Shown piece by piece: positions 36,957 through 44,700 of a DNA stretch of 64,000 bases (positions within the stretch are counted from its first letter, which is position 1; every line of letters starts with the position of its first letter). The translations under genes were made by a program, and so were the position numbers. Source of the stretch: Caldilineaceae bacterium (GTDB lineage: Bacteria; Chloroflexota; Anaerolineae; Caldilineales; Caldilineaceae). The stretch lies in assembly GCA_020846635.1 (NCBI GenBank), contig JADLDO010000049.1, forward strand, positions 1 to 64,000. The letters run 5' to 3'. Below the pieces are notes generated by a model. It ran no database searches, had not been told where the DNA came from, and saw only the letters and a list, made by a program, of their open reading frames with translations.

Positions 36957-37984
36957 GACAGTTTGACTATTCATCCGCCACGACGCTCGACGAAACCATC
37001 CAGCTATTGGGCCAATCCTCGCACGACGCACCTGGGAGCCACGCTGCGGGCCAGCCGGGGGGACAAAATGGTGCAACAAGGGTGCTGGCGGGTGGAACCG
37101 ATCTGCTGACGCTGATGAAGGCGGATATTGCCGCGCCCTCACACCTGGTCGATATTAAACGGCTGGATGAACTGCCACGGGGAATCGAAGAAAACGAGCA
37201 GGGTACAATGCTGGGCGCGCTGACAACACTGGCGGAGATCGAGCTAAGTGAAGCGATCCAAACCCGCTATCCTGTGCTGGCCCAGGCAGCGGCGCTGGCG
37301 GCGACCCCCCAATTGCGCAACATGGCAACAATCGGTGGCAATTTGCTCCAACGCCCGCGCTGTTGGTATTTCCGCCATGCCAACTTCCACTGCTGGCTCA
37401 AAGGCGGCGATGAGTGCCTCGCCCGCGATGGAGAAAACCAATTTCACGCGCTCTTTGATACAAGCCCCTGTGTGGCTGTGCATCCTTCCGACCTTGCCTC
37501 GGCGCTGTTGGCGCTCAATGCGAACGTGCAGTTGCGCGGGCCGACAGGCGAACGTACGGTCGCGCTCGATGAATTCTTTAGGCCGCCAGATGAAAATCGC
37601 CGCCAGGAAACGACCATCACGCCCGACGAACTGCTGCTTTCGATCCACATTCCCTCGCTGCCGCCAGGCACGCGCAGCACCTATCTAAAGGCAATGGATC
37701 GTAAAGTCTGGGCCTTTGCTTTGGTGGGCGTTGCAGCTCGCCTGCAAATGCAGAATGACACAATTGCCGATGCGCGCCTTGTCCTGAGTGGTGTTGCACC
37801 CATTCCCTGGCGTCTCACCAATGCCGAACAAATGCTGGTCGGTCAACGCGCTGACGAAGCAATGTTTGCCCAGGTTGCCGAGGCCGCGCTCTCCCAAGCA
37901 CAGCCGTTGGCGCACAACGGCTATAAAATCCCCATAGCGCAAAGCCTGATTCGGCGTGCGTTGGCTGCGCTTGTGCAGGGATAA
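36953..37984 (+). CDS. Molybdenum hydroxylase, FAD subunit with extra Cys loop
   Basis: A 343-residue flavin subunit: the FAD-binding VLAGGTDLLTLMK near residue 45, and ATIGGNLLQRPRC near 125. After this a loop with four cysteines (RPRCWYFRHANFHC, DECLARDG, DTSPCVAVHPSD) is inserted. The same insertion carries a [4Fe-4S] cluster in 4-hydroxybenzoyl-CoA reductase and in PaoB (YagS) aldehyde oxidoreductase, so I infer an extra cluster here. This favours an aldehyde or aromatic acyl-CoA enzyme over a classical xanthine dehydrogenase. It is the last gene of the operon. Confidence 0.92.
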   Translation: MRQFDYSSATTLDETIQLLGQSSHDAPGSHAAGQPGGQNGATRVLAGGTDLLTLMKADIAAPSHLVDIKRLDELPRGIEENEQGTMLGALTTLAEIELSEAIQTRYPVLAQAAALAATPQLRNMATIGGNLLQRPRCWYFRHANFHCWLKGGDECLARDGENQFHALFDTSPCVAVHPSDLASALLALNANVQLRGPTGERTVALDEFFRPPDENRRQETTITPDELLLSIHIPSLPPGTRSTYLKAMDRKVWAFALVGVAARLQMQNDTIADARLVLSGVAPIPWRLTNAEQMLVGQRADEAMFAQVAEAALSQAQPLAHNGYKIPIAQSLIRRALAALVQG

Positions 37985-38014
37985 TATAATAATCTACGAA
38001 ATCGTCGCTAAACA

Positions 38015-38059
38015 ACCTTCCCGGAGGCTTCGGCGGGAGTTCGCTGGGCGCGGGAAGGT
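38015..38059 (+). terminator. Hairpin after the molybdenum hydroxylase operon
   Basis: An 8-bp outer stem (ACCTTCCC with GGGAAGGT) encloses a GC-rich loop beginning GGAGGC. The half-sequence CTTCCCGGAGGC is shared with the hairpin at 61316-61346. No T-run follows. Confidence 0.5.
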
Positions 38060-38084
38060 GAAATGGCAAATGTTGTAATCACCT

Positions 38085-38903
38085 ATGACCTTCGTCAACA
38101 TGAGCCTAGCCACTCGCCTAGAAGATGCACAGGCCTGGCGCGCGGTCTACTATGCCCAAGCGAGCCAGGCACAAACCGCCGGTGAATTTATCTTCCTCAC
38201 CATCGCTGGCGCGCCTGTCATTTACGGTGGCCCCGACATTCCCGTCAACCGCGCCATCGGTCTGGGGATGCATGGCCCGGTCACAGCCGGCGACCTTGAC
38301 GCGGTCGAATCATTCTATAACGAACGCCGCGCCGATAGCGTAATCGACCTCTGCCCCTTCGCCCATCCCTCGCTATTGGCGCTGCTGCAAACTCGCCCCT
38401 ACCATCTACGCAACTGGATGAGCATGTTGTATGTGCCACTCCCCAGCGCCTCCATTGCGTCTAATCCCGCCATCCGCGTCACGCGCGCCACGCCCGATCA
38501 GGCCGGTCTTTGGCTGGCAACTTCGGCGCGCGGCTTTGATGAAAGCGACCAGGTTGCCGGTGCTACGATGCGCGTTTTGACACCCAACTTTTATGCCGCC
38601 AATGCCCACTGCTATTTTGCGTGGATCACGAATCTCACCGGCGAAATTCCCATCGCCACAGGTGGCATGTATCCCCACAACGGCGTGATCGAGCTAGGCG
38701 GAGCCAGCACCCTGCTCGCCTACCGCCAACAGGGCGCGCAGACTGCATTGATCCAGCAGCGTCTCCACGATGCCTATGCGCAAGGCTGCGATCTGGCTGC
38801 GGTACTCACCACCCCTGGCAGCGCTTCGCAGCGCAATATGCAGCGGCGCGGTTTTCAACTCGCCTATACACGCGCCATCGCCGTACGCCCCTACACTACA
38901 TAA
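38085..38903 (+). CDS. GNAT-family acetyltransferase
   Basis: A 272-residue protein. The N-terminal 120 residues form a GNAT-like half domain; the second half contains the acetyl-CoA-binding layout (ATGGMYPHNGVIELGGASTLLAYRQQGAQTALIQQRLHDA) and the final GFQLAYTRAIAVR seen in GNAT enzymes. The substrate is unknown. No ribosome site precedes ATG 38085; ATG 38100 is an alternative. It is convergent with the exported protein gene at 39003-40286. Confidence 0.8.
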   Translation: MTFVNMSLATRLEDAQAWRAVYYAQASQAQTAGEFIFLTIAGAPVIYGGPDIPVNRAIGLGMHGPVTAGDLDAVESFYNERRADSVIDLCPFAHPSLLALLQTRPYHLRNWMSMLYVPLPSASIASNPAIRVTRATPDQAGLWLATSARGFDESDQVAGATMRVLTPNFYAANAHCYFAWITNLTGEIPIATGGMYPHNGVIELGGASTLLAYRQQGAQTALIQQRLHDAYAQGCDLAAVLTTPGSASQRNMQRRGFQLAYTRAIAVRPYTT

Positions 38904-38922
38904 GCCACTTCCCAACAAAAAA

Positions 38923-38945
38923 CCGAGACGGTTGAGCCGTCTCGG
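38923..38945 (-). terminator. Intrinsic terminator of the exported beta-domain gene
   Basis: On the minus strand a 9-bp stem (CCGAGACGG with CCGTCTCGG) is followed by six T. It ends the transcript of 39003-40286 before the convergent GNAT gene. Confidence 0.85.
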
Positions 38946-39002
38946 TCAGGGATGAGTCATGTTCGTCAATTTACATGACACACGTCGTTATACTCAGCAG
39001 GC

Positions 39003-40286
39003 TTACTTGCTTGCCAACGCCAGCATCTCCATTTCTGCGGCGTGGGCCTCGCGCGTCTGTCCATAGCGATCCACCAAAATGCCCCCTTGCACAGACAGCG
39101 TGTAATCTGCTTCAAAGTCGCTTTCGCTGAAAACGACCACGGTGTAAAGCATATTCTCCGCCATCCGCAAGCGGGCCTGATAGACCCCTGGCTCACCCGC
39201 AACCGGCAACCCGGTCGCCAGATTCAACTCTTGGGCCAAAGCCCCCTGCACCAGATGGCGCACCCCATCTTGGGTCATCACCCAAAAATTGATTTTGCTG
39301 GGTGCATCACTCGCGCCCTGATAATGCAGCGTGAGGGTAATATCGCCCCCGCCCGTATCTGTTGCCAGATTGAGATAATGACGCTCCTGCAAACTCCCCA
39401 ATTCTCCGCTGACGCGGCGCGCCGTCACCGGCTCCGGCAAAAGTTGCTGAAGCACCAATGGCACATCAACCGGCATCGTGGCAGGATTGCCAAGTCGCTT
39501 GATAATGCCTTCATACGCAGCAGCGACGGGCGCAGCTTCCGATGTTATGGCAGCTTTGACCAGCGTACTGACCGCTCCTTCGTTGGAAGGCGCACTGACT
39601 TTGACTGCCGAAAAGGTCTGCCCGGCTTCGTCCAGCAGCACACCACCCTGCACTTGCAGCGTATAGGTTGCGGGCAATTTGCCGTTATTATAGACGACCA
39701 CCGTATAGCGCGTCTCTCGGTTCCCCGGTACAAGCGCGGTCAGTCGATTGCCCACTTGGTCAAAGAGCAACGGGCTGCCGATTGCCGTCCTGACCGACAC
39801 GGGGTCCGCCCCCGTTCGAAATTTTTTCATTCCTTCTTCGGTCAACACCACAAAGTTCACCGCATCGTCAACCAACACCGCGGCTGGTTCCACGACCAAC
39901 GTCACGGCAAAGGCCCCACCAGGTTCCGCCGCTTCAAGCCCAAAGTAATGGTGGTCAAATTGGTGGGGCAGCAGCCCGCGTAATTCCGTCGCTCGCACAT
40001 CGGCGTTGCGCACAGCGGCAATCTGGGACGTTACCGCGGGCGCGCCGGCGATCTCCTTGACCACCCCATGCAGCACAACCGGCTCCGCTTTCGTGGGAGC
40101 CATCGACACAGGCGGGCTCTGTAGAAAAGAGGGAGGCAGGTTGATGACCACCGGCAGAATCACCTGTGCATGAACCACGCTAGGCAGCAATGCCTGTAGA
40201 CTTAGGATCGCTACCATGCAGCCCATCAACCAACGAAACTTCGCCGGACGCGTTCTCACAATGCGGATACTACTATGTGGGGCCAT
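39003..40286 (-). CDS. Exported protein with duplicated beta-domain
   Basis: A 427-residue protein from ATG 40286 behind GAAAGG (the frame is open to 40337). A signal peptide with cleavage near VHAQ is followed by two copies of a beta-rich domain resembling bacterial pre-peptidase C-terminal domains. The copies share FDHHYFGLEAAEPGG / RHYLNLATDTGGG, NFVVLTEEG / NFWVMTQDG, and YTVVVYNN...TYTLQVQGGVLLDEAGQT / YTVVVFSE...DYTLSVQGGILVDRYGQT. It is extracytoplasmic with no catalytic domain, perhaps a structural or binding protein. Confidence 0.7.
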   Translation of the reverse strand: MAPHSSIRIVRTRPAKFRWLMGCMVAILSLQALLPSVVHAQVILPVVINLPPSFLQSPPVSMAPTKAEPVVLHGVVKEIAGAPAVTSQIAAVRNADVRATELRGLLPHQFDHHYFGLEAAEPGGAFAVTLVVEPAAVLVDDAVNFVVLTEEGMKKFRTGADPVSVRTAIGSPLLFDQVGNRLTALVPGNRETRYTVVVYNNGKLPATYTLQVQGGVLLDEAGQTFSAVKVSAPSNEGAVSTLVKAAITSEAAPVAAAYEGIIKRLGNPATMPVDVPLVLQQLLPEPVTARRVSGELGSLQERHYLNLATDTGGGDITLTLHYQGASDAPSKINFWVMTQDGVRHLVQGALAQELNLATGLPVAGEPGVYQARLRMAENMLYTVVVFSESDFEADYTLSVQGGILVDRYGQTREAHAAEMEMLALASK

Positions 40287-40500
40287 AGAATAACCTTTCG
40301 ATGGTGCTAGGGTTGAACGCCCCATCGACAATTGCAAACAATCTTCGGTTAGTCAGTTTTTGTTGCGCCGCTGTTATGGTGCAGCCAACACCATAGCGGG
40401 CTCAGAGGGTCTGAATAGCGACAACAATAACACACTTCGCGACCGTGTTCAAGTTAAACTTTTGCACCCCTTTTGCGTCCTGCTTCCCTCCAGAACGCGG

Positions 40501-40534
40501 TAGGGCGCATGTTGGAGAAGCAACATGCGCCCTA
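40501..40534. terminator. Perfect 14-bp hairpin after the LysM/PA14 gene
   Basis: TAGGGCGCATGTTG and CAACATGCGCCCTA form a perfect 14-bp stem with a 6-base loop (GAGAAG). It lies downstream of the minus-strand gene at 40599-41774 and upstream of the next. No T-run follows on either strand, so its role as a terminator is uncertain. Confidence 0.5.
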
Positions 40535-40598
40535 TATCTGACCCTATTTCGAGAGGCCGACGACCTATCGCCTCCTCGGTTGTGCTGCTTGTCGCGGC

Positions 40599-41774
40599 CT
40601 ATTTGTTATGGCGGCGCTGCTCCCAGTAGACATGAATCTGGGCATCTTCAGCTTCTTCATAATACTCCACCACAACTTTATGGGGACCATCGCTCAGGTT
40701 CAAATCCGCCTTATACTCGGTGGCAGGCTGGATCACCCAGGCGTCGATGATCAGTTGGTCGTCCACATAGACGCGCACACCGTCATCAGCAACCGCAAAG
40801 AAGCGGTATGGCCCACCCTTGAAGTACTCAACCTTCTCCCAGCGCACACTAAAGCGGTCTTGGTTCGTGTCGCCAAATGGGCTGCCGATCATCCAGTTGA
40901 AGTTGACTTCCAGATCCTGGCGCTCCATAGCAAATTCGCTAAAGTACTTATCACTAAAATAGGTACCCTTCCAAAACTCTGTTGGGCGCAGCGGTTCATG
41001 TTTCTTGTCATCGTCATAGCGCGGCCTGTCACCATCCGGGCGTTCTGGCCCACCGCATGAATTGCACTGTGACCCATCTGAAGGTCGCTGAGGTCCATCC
41101 GCCGGACGCTGTGGCCCCTCATTGCCTGCATTACATGGATTGCACTGTGGCCCATCCGCTGGGCGCTGCGGCCCATCTGCCGGGCGTTGCGGCCCTTCAT
41201 TCTTGGGCGCATCTTTCTTGGGGGCCTCACATGGGTTGCACTGTGGGCCATCCGCCGGACGCTGCGGCTCAACGACAGGGCGCTGTGGCTGTACAGGCTG
41301 CTGTGGAGTAGAACTGCCAGGAATACACAAGGTCTGCCCCACAAAAACATCATTGAGATCATAAAGACCGTTGGCGCGCGCCAATGCATATTGATCGATG
41401 CCATTGTAGAGCGCAATGCCGGAGAGCGTGTCACCTCGGCGCACCGTATAGTAGCTGGCGCAGACCGGGCCACCTGTCCCGTAATTACTTTTTTCGGGAA
41501 TAATGAGCTGCTGTCCAACGTAAATAACATTGGCGTTACGCAGCGAATTCGCCTGCAACAAGGCTTCATCCGACACCCCAAAGCTCAAAGCGATTGCGGA
41601 GAGCGTATCACCCCGCTTGACGGTATAGACCTGTACCCATTCGGTGTTACCCGGATTGGATTGGGCAGGTGCAGCCCAGGCGCTCATGGGTGCGACAAGG
41701 CTGGCAAGCAGCATCAGAACCAGCACCAAACCCATTCGCCCGCGGTTCACGCTGCCCAGACGAGTATTGCGCAT
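40599..41774 (-). CDS. Exported LysM-PA14 protein with Cys-pair repeats
   Basis: A 391-residue secreted protein. A signal peptide (to about AWAAP) is followed by two LysM domains (about 48-92, YTVKRGDTLSAIALSFGV, and 108-152, YTVRRGDTLSGIALYNG) that bind peptidoglycan or chitin-like glycans. A low-complexity region (155-260) has four GPQRPADGPQCNPC-like repeats with CxxC pairs. The C-terminal PA14-like beta domain (about 265-390, FWKGTYFSDKYF, FFAVADDGVRVYVDDQLIIDAWV) often binds carbohydrate. Together it is probably a cell-wall-attached glycan-binding protein. The CxxC pairs might crosslink molecules or bind metal. Confidence 0.85.
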   Translation of the reverse strand: MRNTRLGSVNRGRMGLVLVLMLLASLVAPMSAWAAPAQSNPGNTEWVQVYTVKRGDTLSAIALSFGVSDEALLQANSLRNANVIYVGQQLIIPEKSNYGTGGPVCASYYTVRRGDTLSGIALYNGIDQYALARANGLYDLNDVFVGQTLCIPGSSTPQQPVQPQRPVVEPQRPADGPQCNPCEAPKKDAPKNEGPQRPADGPQRPADGPQCNPCNAGNEGPQRPADGPQRPSDGSQCNSCGGPERPDGDRPRYDDDKKHEPLRPTEFWKGTYFSDKYFSEFAMERQDLEVNFNWMIGSPFGDTNQDRFSVRWEKVEYFKGGPYRFFAVADDGVRVYVDDQLIIDAWVIQPATEYKADLNLSDGPHKVVVEYYEEAEDAQIHVYWEQRRHNK

Positions 41775-41997
41775 ACAATGCTCCTTTCACAGAAGAAGAT
41801 CAAAGCAAAAGATCAAAGCTCATCATAGAACCTCGCCCACGCGGGCAACGGTTAAAGTTCTTTGTGTGCTACTATGCGACGACGCATAAAACAGCAAAAA
41901 GATATGATCAACTTGCGCTCTGCACACCCTAGCCACGTTGCGTTTCCCACTTTGTACACATATCTCTCTCCTCGAACCACATCCCGATAGATTGTAT

Positions 41998-42011
41998 CGA
42001 ACGGAAGTTCG
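41998..42011. promoter_or_regulatory. Possible LexA (SOS) box
   Basis: CGAACGGAAGTTCG is a perfect palindrome in its outer five bases on each side and fits the Gram-positive-type LexA pattern CGAAC-N4-GTTCG. It lies in the 377-base divergent gap, 141 bases before the MBL-fold gene and 224 bases before the LysM gene. No clear promoter overlaps it. The rest of the gap shows nothing recognisable. Confidence 0.3.
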
Positions 42012-42151
42012 CTTACAGTGACAGATAAGAACGTTTCCGGCCCACCTCCAAGACCCTTTACGTATCAGCCCATTCGCTCTGCTTCTTCTGTCTCAATCTA
42101 TCAATACATACACTCAACATAGGAGGAAGCGCACCCACGGAGGAGATAATC

Positions 42152-43048
42152 ATGAGTGGTGAACAAATCCCCATTGATCCTGAAGCTGAGACCGGAACCT
42201 CCCTGGAACACGGTCTCCACGAGGTTGCACCCGATCTGGCCTATCAACGCTTAACCATTGTCAATGTCGTCTATGCAGGTTTGCCGGGGGCAGGTGATCG
42301 CCGGTGGATCTTAGTGGACGCCGGGATTCCCGACAGCGCAGGTGCGATCCGTCGCGCCGCGGCCGATCACTTTGGCCCCGACGCACGCCCCGCCGCCATT
42401 GTCCTCACCCACGGACATTTTGACCATGTCGGCGCGCTCAAAGAGCTGGCCGAAGAGTGGGACACGCCCATTATTGCCCATCGCTTGGAGTATCCCTATC
42501 TCAATGGACGCTCTGCCTATCCCCCACCCGACCCGACTGTCGGGGGTGGCATCATGTCTGCCTTGTCTGGTTTCTATCCACGCGGCCCGCTTGATGTTAG
42601 CCCGTGGTTGCACGCATTGCCCGACGATGGCAGCGTACCCTATATGCAGGGGTGGATCTGGCTGCACACTCCGGGTCACACACCTGGTCACATCTCGCTT
42701 TGGCGTGAGAGTGATCGCTCCCTGATTGCGGGGGATGCCTTTATCACGACGCGACAAGAGTCGGCCTATGCCGTGTTGACACAAAAGCCCGAACTCCACG
42801 GCCCGCCCATGTATTTCACGTCGGACTGGCGTTCGGCGCGAGAATCTGTGGTGCTATTGGCTTCGCTCCAGCCGGAACGTGTTATCACGGGTCACGGCCC
42901 GGCCATGCGCGGTCGAGCGATGCGTGAGGCATTGTCGCAACTAGCCCGCGACTTCGACCAAGTTGCAGTGCCAAAACAGGGACGCTACGTTCATACGCCC
43001 GCACGCGCCAACAAAGACGGCGTGACCTACGTGCCACCCAAACCGTGA
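42152..43048 (+). CDS. Metallo-beta-lactamase-fold hydrolase
   Basis: A 298-residue enzyme with the binuclear zinc motif HGHFDHVG (THGHFDH), the His in HTPGHISLW, the Asp in GDAFIT, and the final His in VITGHGPAMRG. The layout fits glyoxalase II-like or quorum-quenching-like hydrolases; the substrate is not evident. ATG 42152 follows a strong GGAGGAG site. It is convergent with the beta-CASP gene. Confidence 0.9.
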   Translation: MSGEQIPIDPEAETGTSLEHGLHEVAPDLAYQRLTIVNVVYAGLPGAGDRRWILVDAGIPDSAGAIRRAAADHFGPDARPAAIVLTHGHFDHVGALKELAEEWDTPIIAHRLEYPYLNGRSAYPPPDPTVGGGIMSALSGFYPRGPLDVSPWLHALPDDGSVPYMQGWIWLHTPGHTPGHISLWRESDRSLIAGDAFITTRQESAYAVLTQKPELHGPPMYFTSDWRSARESVVLLASLQPERVITGHGPAMRGRAMREALSQLARDFDQVAVPKQGRYVHTPARANKDGVTYVPPKP

Positions 43049-43066
43049 CACAGAGAGGGCAATCAG

Positions 43067-43113
43067 AAAATATCTCGCCCAGAGCCGCAGAGAAGAAAAG
43101 AATATCTCCCCCT
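43067..43113. repeat. Diverged copy of an intergenic repeat
   Basis: The segment AAAATATCTCGCCCAGAGCC, continuing with GCAGAGA, nearly matches one arm of the long hairpin at 49795-49857 (AAAATATCTCGCCGGGAGCC, GCAGAGA). The second arm is mostly lost here. It lies between convergent genes. Confidence 0.5.
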
Positions 43114-44518
43114 AGAGTTCAAAACTCTGACCGCGCGTTGGCATCTCCGCCGGGCCAATTCCTGTTTCGAACAGCTTGTCCTTCAACACGCGCATCGGCT
43201 CTGGCTCGCCATGTACCAGAAAGAGCTTCTGCAAACGTGTACGATCAAAGCCATTCGCCCAATGCAGCAGCTCCCGCTGGTCGGCGTGGGCACTGTAGCC
43301 TTCGATAGAAACAACCTCGGCGCGCACGTCATACTCCCCACCAAAGATATTCACCTTTTTCATGCCATCTTTGATCTTGCGCCCCAGGGTGCCTTCAGCC
43401 ATAAAGCTCACCAACAGGATCGTGTTCTGTGAAAACTCGATGTTGTTCTTGAGATGGTGCAAAATGCGCCCGCTTTCAGCCATACCACTGGCGCTGATGA
43501 TAATGGCTGCCCCCTGCATCCCATTCAACTGCTTGCTGCGCCGCGCCTCGCGTACATATTCCACCTGTGGATAGTCAAAAGGACTTCTGCGCTTATCCTC
43601 GACCAAGAACTCGCGCACCTCCTCATTCCACGCCTCTGGATGCATACGGAAAACATCAGTCGCATTCACAGCCAGCGGGCTATCCACAAAGACCGGCACT
43701 TGGGGAATGTCACCGCTGGCGTCCAGTTGGTTGAGCGCATAGACAATCTCTTGTGTACGCCCCACAGCAAACGCCGGGATAATGACCTTACCGCCCCTGC
43801 GTGCTGTCGCCTTGACGGTGTTGCGTAACGAACGCAGCGATTGGCTATAATCCTCATGCAAGCGGTCGCCATAGGTGCTCTCCATAATCACATAGTCAGC
43901 ATCCCCCACCGGCTCCAAATCGCGTAAAATGGTGCTATAGGATCGGCCGATGTCACCACTAAAGACCAGGCGCGATTTCTTGCCACTGGCACGATCCTCA
44001 ATCGAAAGGGCCACATGGGCCGCGCCCAAAATATGACCCGCTCGATAATAGGTCAATTCTACGCCATCTGCCACCAAGACAGGCCGGTCAAAGCCAATGC
44101 CCACAAACTGCTCCAGCGCCCTCTGTGCATCCGCCTGCGTATAAATTGGGGCGACCGGTGGCTCACCAGATTGGGCGCGCTTGCGGTTCACATACTCCAC
44201 GTCACCCTCTTGAATATGGCCGCTGTCCATCAGCATGTAGGTACTCAGGTTGCGCGTGGCGGCAGTACTCCAGATGTCGCCGCGGAAGCCCTGCTTAACC
44301 AAATTGGGCAAATTGCCGGAGTGGTCGATATGCGCGTGGCTCAGAATCACCGTATCAATCGAAGCCGCGTCAAAAGGAAAATGGAGATTACGCGCATAGG
44401 TCTCTGCACGCGGCCCTTGATACAGCCCACACTCCAGAAGGATTCGTTTGCCGTTGACCTCGACAAGATGCATCGAGCCTGTCACTTCTTGCGTCGCACC
44501 ATAAAAAGTAAGTCGCAT
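43112..44518 (-). CDS. Beta-CASP metallo-beta-lactamase RNase
   Basis: A protein of about 468 residues from ATG 44518 behind GAGGGAA. The MBL motifs are [25 protein letters not shown] and FSGDIGR; the beta-CASP part has the ESTYGDR motif, [30 protein letters not shown], and the final [15 protein letters not shown] and [11 protein letters not shown]. This matches the CPSF73-like bacterial exoribonuclease/endonuclease group (as in TTHA0252). It degrades or processes RNA in the cytoplasm. Confidence 0.93.
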   Translation of the reverse strand: MRLTFYGATQEVTGSMHLVEVNGKRILLECGLYQGPRAETYARNLHFPFDAASIDTVILSHAHIDHSGNLPNLVKQGFRGDIWSTAATRNLSTYMLMDSGHIQEGDVEYVNRKRAQSGEPPVAPIYTQADAQRALEQFVGIGFDRPVLVADGVELTYYRAGHILGAAHVALSIEDRASGKKSRLVFSGDIGRSYSTILRDLEPVGDADYVIMESTYGDRLHEDYSQSLRSLRNTVKATARRGGKVIIPAFAVGRTQEIVYALNQLDASGDIPQVPVFVDSPLAVNATDVFRMHPEAWNEEVREFLVEDKRRSPFDYPQVEYVREARRSKQLNGMQGAAIIISASGMAESGRILHHLKNNIEFSQNTILLVSFMAEGTLGRKIKDGMKKVNIFGGEYDVRAEVVSIEGYSAHADQRELLHWANGFDRTRLQKLFLVHGEPEPMRVLKDKLFETGIGPAEMPTRGQSFEL

Positions 44519-44627
44519 TGATTCCCTCAACTTCCGTTAGCGATTTGCAGGTTGGGTTTCGCTCCATTGTATGCCCTTGCTGTCATTCGCTCAACCCACA
44601 AGTGCCCTCTGTATTCTCCTCAAACAG

Positions 44628-44656
44628 ATGACATCACCCCAAAAGTGGGGTACACT
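44628..44656 (+). promoter_or_regulatory. Promoter of the adenine deaminase gene with palindromic spacer
   Basis: ATGACA (44628-44633) and TACACT (44651-44656) are 17 bases apart. The spacer, with the first base of the -10 box, carries the inverted repeat ACCCC-N6-GGGGT (44636-44651), a likely repressor site. Transcription would start near 44663, 38 bases before the GTG. Confidence 0.55.
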
Positions 44657-44700
44657 AGCGCCATTCTGCCAAGTGGCCTAGTCAGAAAGAAGCTGCGACT

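Noticed and set aside
41060-41290. Repeats resembling a CRISPR array
   Set aside because: They are in-frame GPQRPADGPQCNPC protein repeats of irregular spacing inside the LysM/PA14 gene. No CRISPR array or cas gene was seen in the window.
44531-44700. Purine riboswitch upstream of adenine deaminase
   Set aside because: The predicted transcript leader is only about 38 nt, too short for the aptamer.
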